Assembly: GCA_903825065.1 (NCBI GenBank)
Contig: CAIJZG010000189.1
Span: 1 to 8,529 of the forward strand
Length of the DNA: 8,529 nucleotides
Source: an uncultured Bacteroidota bacterium
GTDB lineage: Bacteria > Bacteroidota > Bacteroidia > Chitinophagales > Chitinophagaceae
Reading direction: 5' to 3'
Positions 7,137 through 8,529 of the stretch are shown here, in pieces. Position 1 is the stretch's first letter; each line of letters starts with the position of its first letter. The notes below the pieces were generated by a model. That model searched no databases. It saw only the letters and a program-made list of their open reading frames with translations, and had not been told where the DNA came from. Made by a program: the position numbers and the translations under genes.

Positions 7137-7987
7137 TAAGTATTTGTCATGTCTTCATCCACACAAATAATATAATCTGCTTTGCCTTTGTTTTCTGCTA
7201 ATAACTTTTTTATATCTTTTTGTGAAACGGTTGTTATGGTTGCAATTTTTAATTCAGGTTTTGCTTTTTGCAAATACCATACGATTCCTTCATGATTTTC
7301 TGAATGATAGGATCCATTAAAATGTATAAATAGGCTTCCCTGTTGATAATATTTAAAAATAAAATAAGCCATAGTTGCATCTTTAATGGCTTGAGCTCTT
7401 GGAAGATTATCACCACCATGACCTACCATCATGGTTAACATTTTTTTATATCCTGGTAATTCAGCATCATAAGCAATCGGCAAAGGTGCAATCCATGATT
7501 TTTCTTTAGCACTTAAAGAATCTAATGCTTTAAAGCCCCCCTTTGCAACAAGTGAAGCATACCTCCTAGGAATATTATCTGCTGCAAATGCAATCTTATT
7601 TTCTTTTGCAAAGTTTACTAATGGTGCATAATCAGTTGGATAGTTTTTCCATAAGCGGGCTAATGTATCAAACCCTTTTTGATCGATATCTCCATGTAAA
7701 TATTGGTCTAATGCCTCTTGATTATCTTGTTCAAACATTTCTGCACCTAATACCAATCCTCTCTTTTCCTTTGCGTCTTTTACTAGCTCAAGCTGCAACC
7801 AATGCGCGATTGCATTATTATGTAATTCTCCAAATAAAATAATATCGTTTCCCGATATCTTGTCTACCATTTTGCCAAATGATATTTTTTTTCCTTTTGC
7901 ATTGTATAAAATATAGGCAGGTTTATCCTGAGCCAAAATTGAAGTTATTATACATAACATCAGTAAGGCAAGATTGAATTTTCTCAT
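7133..7987 (-). CDS. ChaN-family (haem-binding, DUF399-like) secreted protein
   Basis: This 284-residue protein has an N-terminal signal peptide (MRKFNLALLMLCIITSILAQ). The cleavage after SILA suggests signal peptidase I rather than a lipobox, since C12 sits inside the hydrophobic core. Family features of ChaN/cofactor haem-binding proteins (PF04187-type) are visible: DIILFGELHNN (48-58), HWLQLELV (62-69), LGAEMFEQDNQ (80-90), FAADNIPRRYASLVAKGG (134-151), MAYFIF (206-211), and FIHFNGSYHSENHEGIVWYL (220-239). The characterised member, Campylobacter ChaN, is an iron-regulated haem-binding lipoprotein; haem or iron acquisition here is inferred from the family, and no haem transporter is visible nearby. 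The gene is divergent from nothing: upstream is a repeat-rich non-coding region, with a heptamer tandem repeat 36 bases before the ATG. I saw no convincing promoter match. Its stop overlaps the stop of the facing thioredoxin-like gene. Confidence 0.9.
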   Translation of the reverse strand: MRKFNLALLMLCIITSILAQDKPAYILYNAKGKKISFGKMVDKISGNDIILFGELHNNAIAHWLQLELVKDAKEKRGLVLGAEMFEQDNQEALDQYLHGDIDQKGFDTLARLWKNYPTDYAPLVNFAKENKIAFAADNIPRRYASLVAKGGFKALDSLSAKEKSWIAPLPIAYDAELPGYKKMLTMMVGHGGDNLPRAQAIKDATMAYFIFKYYQQGSLFIHFNGSYHSENHEGIVWYLQKAKPELKIATITTVSQKDIKKLLAENKGKADYIICVDEDMTNTY

Positions 7988-8022
7988 AACTAAAGCTAGT
8001 TAAAATAGTGAATAGATAAGAA

Positions 8023-8058
8023 TGAGGAGTGAGAAGTGAGAAGTGAGGAGTGAGAAGT
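8023..8058. repeat. Heptanucleotide tandem repeat, five copies of TGAGRAG
   Basis: Five adjacent units run TGAGGAG, TGAGAAG, TGAGAAG, TGAGGAG, TGAGAAG, then T. Only one position (G or A) varies. The plus strand is entirely purine apart from the T of each unit; the complement is CT-rich. It sits 36-71 bases upstream of the ChaN start codon, where it could affect promoter spacing if the copy number varies, but seven is not a multiple of a helical turn and no promoter was recognised, so a role is speculative. Confidence 0.9.
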
Positions 8059-8065
8059 ATTATTT

Positions 8066-8134
8066 CTAAGAAGCTGTTAATCCTAGGCTTCAGCCTAGGG
8101 TTTTTATAAGGAACAGATAATCTGGCTTTAGCCC
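8066..8134 (+). repeat. REP-like element, copy A
   Basis: The element begins CTAAGAAGCTGTTAAT and contains a perfect hairpin with arms CCTAGGC (8082-8088) and GCCTAGG (8093-8099) around the loop TTCA, followed by G and five T residues, then ATAAGGAA and the segment GGCTTTAGCCC (8124-8134). Copy C at 8326-8395 aligns over the whole length at roughly four-fifths identity with one gap. The hairpin plus T run resembles an intrinsic terminator on the plus strand, but no plus-strand gene lies upstream that would need it other than read-through from the thioredoxin-like gene. Confidence 0.8.
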
Positions 8135-8202
8135 TTACGCAGAGTGGGATCTAGGAGAAAACATTTTTTTAATTTTACGCAGAAAACGTCAGGGCTAAAG
8201 CC
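8124..8202. repeat. Inverted pair GGCTTTAGCCC / GGGCTAAAGCC
   Basis: GGCTTTAGCCC (8124-8134), at the right end of repeat copy A, is perfectly complementary to GGGCTAAAGCC (8192-8202), leaving 57 bases between. Each arm is itself nearly palindromic. The nine-base sequence TTACGCAGA occurs twice inside the interval (8135-8143 and 8175-8183) as a direct repeat. The arrangement resembles the paired inverted REP elements (BIME/REPIN) known in other bacteria, though no family is identified. Confidence 0.7.
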
Positions 8203-8268
8203 CAAAGTAGGATACTTGCTTCCAGACCCACCCTAAAGGGCAGGGTTAATAACAAAGAATATAATGTC

Positions 8269-8304
8269 CTAGAAGGTGTTACCCTAGGTTTCAGCCTAAG
8301 GATT
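8269..8304 (+). repeat. REP-like element, copy B (short, degenerate)
   Basis: The segment CTAGAAGGTGTTACC, followed by CCTAGG, TTTCA and GCCTAAGG, parallels copies A and C from their start through the hairpin but is one base shorter at the beginning and has lost the ATAAGGAA and GGCTTTAGCCC parts. The hairpin arms are imperfect here, indicating decay. Confidence 0.65.
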
Positions 8305-8325
8305 GAATAGTAAATAATTTTATGC

Positions 8326-8395
8326 CTAGCAAGCTGTTAATCCAAGGCTTCAGCCTAGGATTTTTTATAAGGAAGTTAACATACTGCTTTAGCCC
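8326..8395 (+). repeat. REP-like element, copy C
   Basis: It begins CTAGCAAGCTGTTAATCC and continues with AAGGCTTCAGCCTAGG, A, six T residues, ATAAGGAA and finally GCTTTAGCCC. Compared with copy A, the hairpin has one internal mismatch (A8344 against A8357). Its right end is the left arm of the perfect palindrome at 8372-8419, so the palindrome seems to have grown from this repeat. Confidence 0.8.
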
Positions 8396-8419
8396 AAGCT
8401 AAAGCAGTATGTTAACTTC
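8372..8419. repeat. Perfect 22-base-arm palindrome
   Basis: The arm from 8372 (GAAGTTAACATACTGC...) to 8393 is exactly complementary to 8398-8419, with a four-base loop CCAA (8394-8397). No mismatch occurs in 22 pairs, and G8371 with T8420 could add a wobble pair. It contains the GCTTTAGC/GCTAAAGC core of the REP-like repeats. Neither strand has a T tract right after it, so it is not a typical terminator. The left arm belongs to repeat copy C; the right arm looks like its inverted copy. Confidence 0.95.
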
Positions 8420-8425
8420 TGATTC

Positions 8426-8470
8426 TAATATAAAAGCCCAAAAGAATTTTTCTTTTGGGCTTTTATATTA
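8426..8470 (-). terminator. Strong hairpin terminator of the truncated right-edge gene (symmetrical, possibly bidirectional)
   Basis: The arms 8426-8446 and 8450-8470 pair without mismatch: 21 pairs including a GCCC/GGGC core flanked by A- and T-runs, with a three-base TTT loop. On both strands the stem carries a GGGCTTTTATATTA-type right arm, so it could work in either direction. It lies 17 bases beyond the stop codon of the minus-strand gene at 8488, which it most likely terminates. Only six bases separate it from the perfect palindrome. Confidence 0.82.
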
Positions 8471-8487
8471 TTTTAAGAAAACTGGTA

Positions 8488-8529
8488 CTAGGCGCCAGCT
8501 ACTTGTTTGCGAATAATATTCAGTGCAGC
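8488..8529 (-). CDS. C-terminal end of an unidentified protein (5' part outside window)
   Basis: On the minus strand the frame from the window edge reads 13 residues, AALNIIRKQVAGA, then a TAG stop at 8488-8490. The terminator hairpin begins 17 bases downstream, which supports a genuine gene end here. Thirteen residues are too few to identify the family, and I do not recognise it. Length, start and function are outside the window. Confidence 0.5.
   Translation of the reverse strand, partial: AALNIIRKQVAGA

Larger units (their letters stand above)
7988..8487. other. 500-base gene-free region rich in repeats and hairpins
   Basis: No plausible protein-coding frame or tRNA is visible. Going left to right it holds a purine-rich heptamer tandem repeat, three copies of a REP-like element, an inverted partner of that element, a small CCCTAAAGGG palindrome (8231-8240), a perfect 22-base-arm palindrome, and a terminator hairpin. 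No transposase or integrase gene is present in the window to account for the repeats. Individual elements are listed separately. Confidence 0.85.

Noticed and set aside
7588..7842. Plus-strand open frame of 84 codons
   Set aside because: It is entirely antisense to the ChaN-like gene and has no recognisable features.
8066..8203. Insertion sequence or MITE with terminal inverted repeats
   Set aside because: The inverted pair at 8124/8192 is short and its outer flanks are not complementary, no flanking target duplication is evident, and no transposase is present.
8066..8395. CRISPR array
   Set aside because: Only three degenerate copies, unequal intervals (about 203 and 57 bases between starts), and no cas genes; the copies are hairpin repeats of REP type.

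Overview
The window is AT-rich DNA that reads as Bacteroidota, most likely a Chitinophagales- or Sphingobacteriales-type environmental bacterium. The evidence is mixed: secreted glycosidases with a Calx-beta domain, a lipoprotein export signal, weak Shine-Dalgarno sites, two promoter-like matches to the Bacteroidota -33 TTTG / -7 TAnnTTTG pattern, and the closeness of the proteins to Bacteroidota-type families. The genus is not determined.

Layout. Positions 1-348 (+) hold the C-terminal half of a TalC/FSA-type transaldolase, closed by a hairpin terminator. Five genes then lie on the minus strand and are read from right to left: a secreted GDPD-family phosphodiesterase (5077-5895), a secreted GH30 beta-glycosidase (3555-5021), a GH16 beta-glucanase lipoprotein with a Calx-beta domain (2193-3386), a Gfo/Idh/MocA oxidoreductase (1092-2141) and an AlkD-type DNA alkylation repair glycosylase (400-1071). 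A terminator between GH30 and GH16, and a promoter-like sequence in front of the oxidoreductase, suggest at least three transcription units: GDPD-GH30, GH16, and oxidoreductase-alkD. Divergent from GDPD is a secreted protein with two fused thioredoxin-fold domains (6003-7136, +). It meets a ChaN-family haem-binding-like protein (7133-7987, -) tail to tail, with overlapping stop codons.

The last 540 bases hold almost no coding sequence but are dense in structure. They contain a five-copy heptamer tandem repeat, three copies of a REP-like element with a CCTAGGC-TTCA-GCCTAGG-type hairpin, an inverted GGGCTAAAGCC partner, a perfect 22-bp-stem palindrome, and a strong terminator next to the C-terminal codons of a truncated minus-strand gene at the right edge.

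Function. The GH16 and GH30 enzymes plausibly act together outside the cytoplasm on a beta-1,3/beta-1,6-glucan such as laminarin or fungal wall glucan, but no SusC/SusD pair or sugar regulator is visible. The other genes look like ordinary housekeeping or envelope functions. I see no convincing new defence or mobile system. The most unusual part is the non-coding repeat cluster at 8023-8470.
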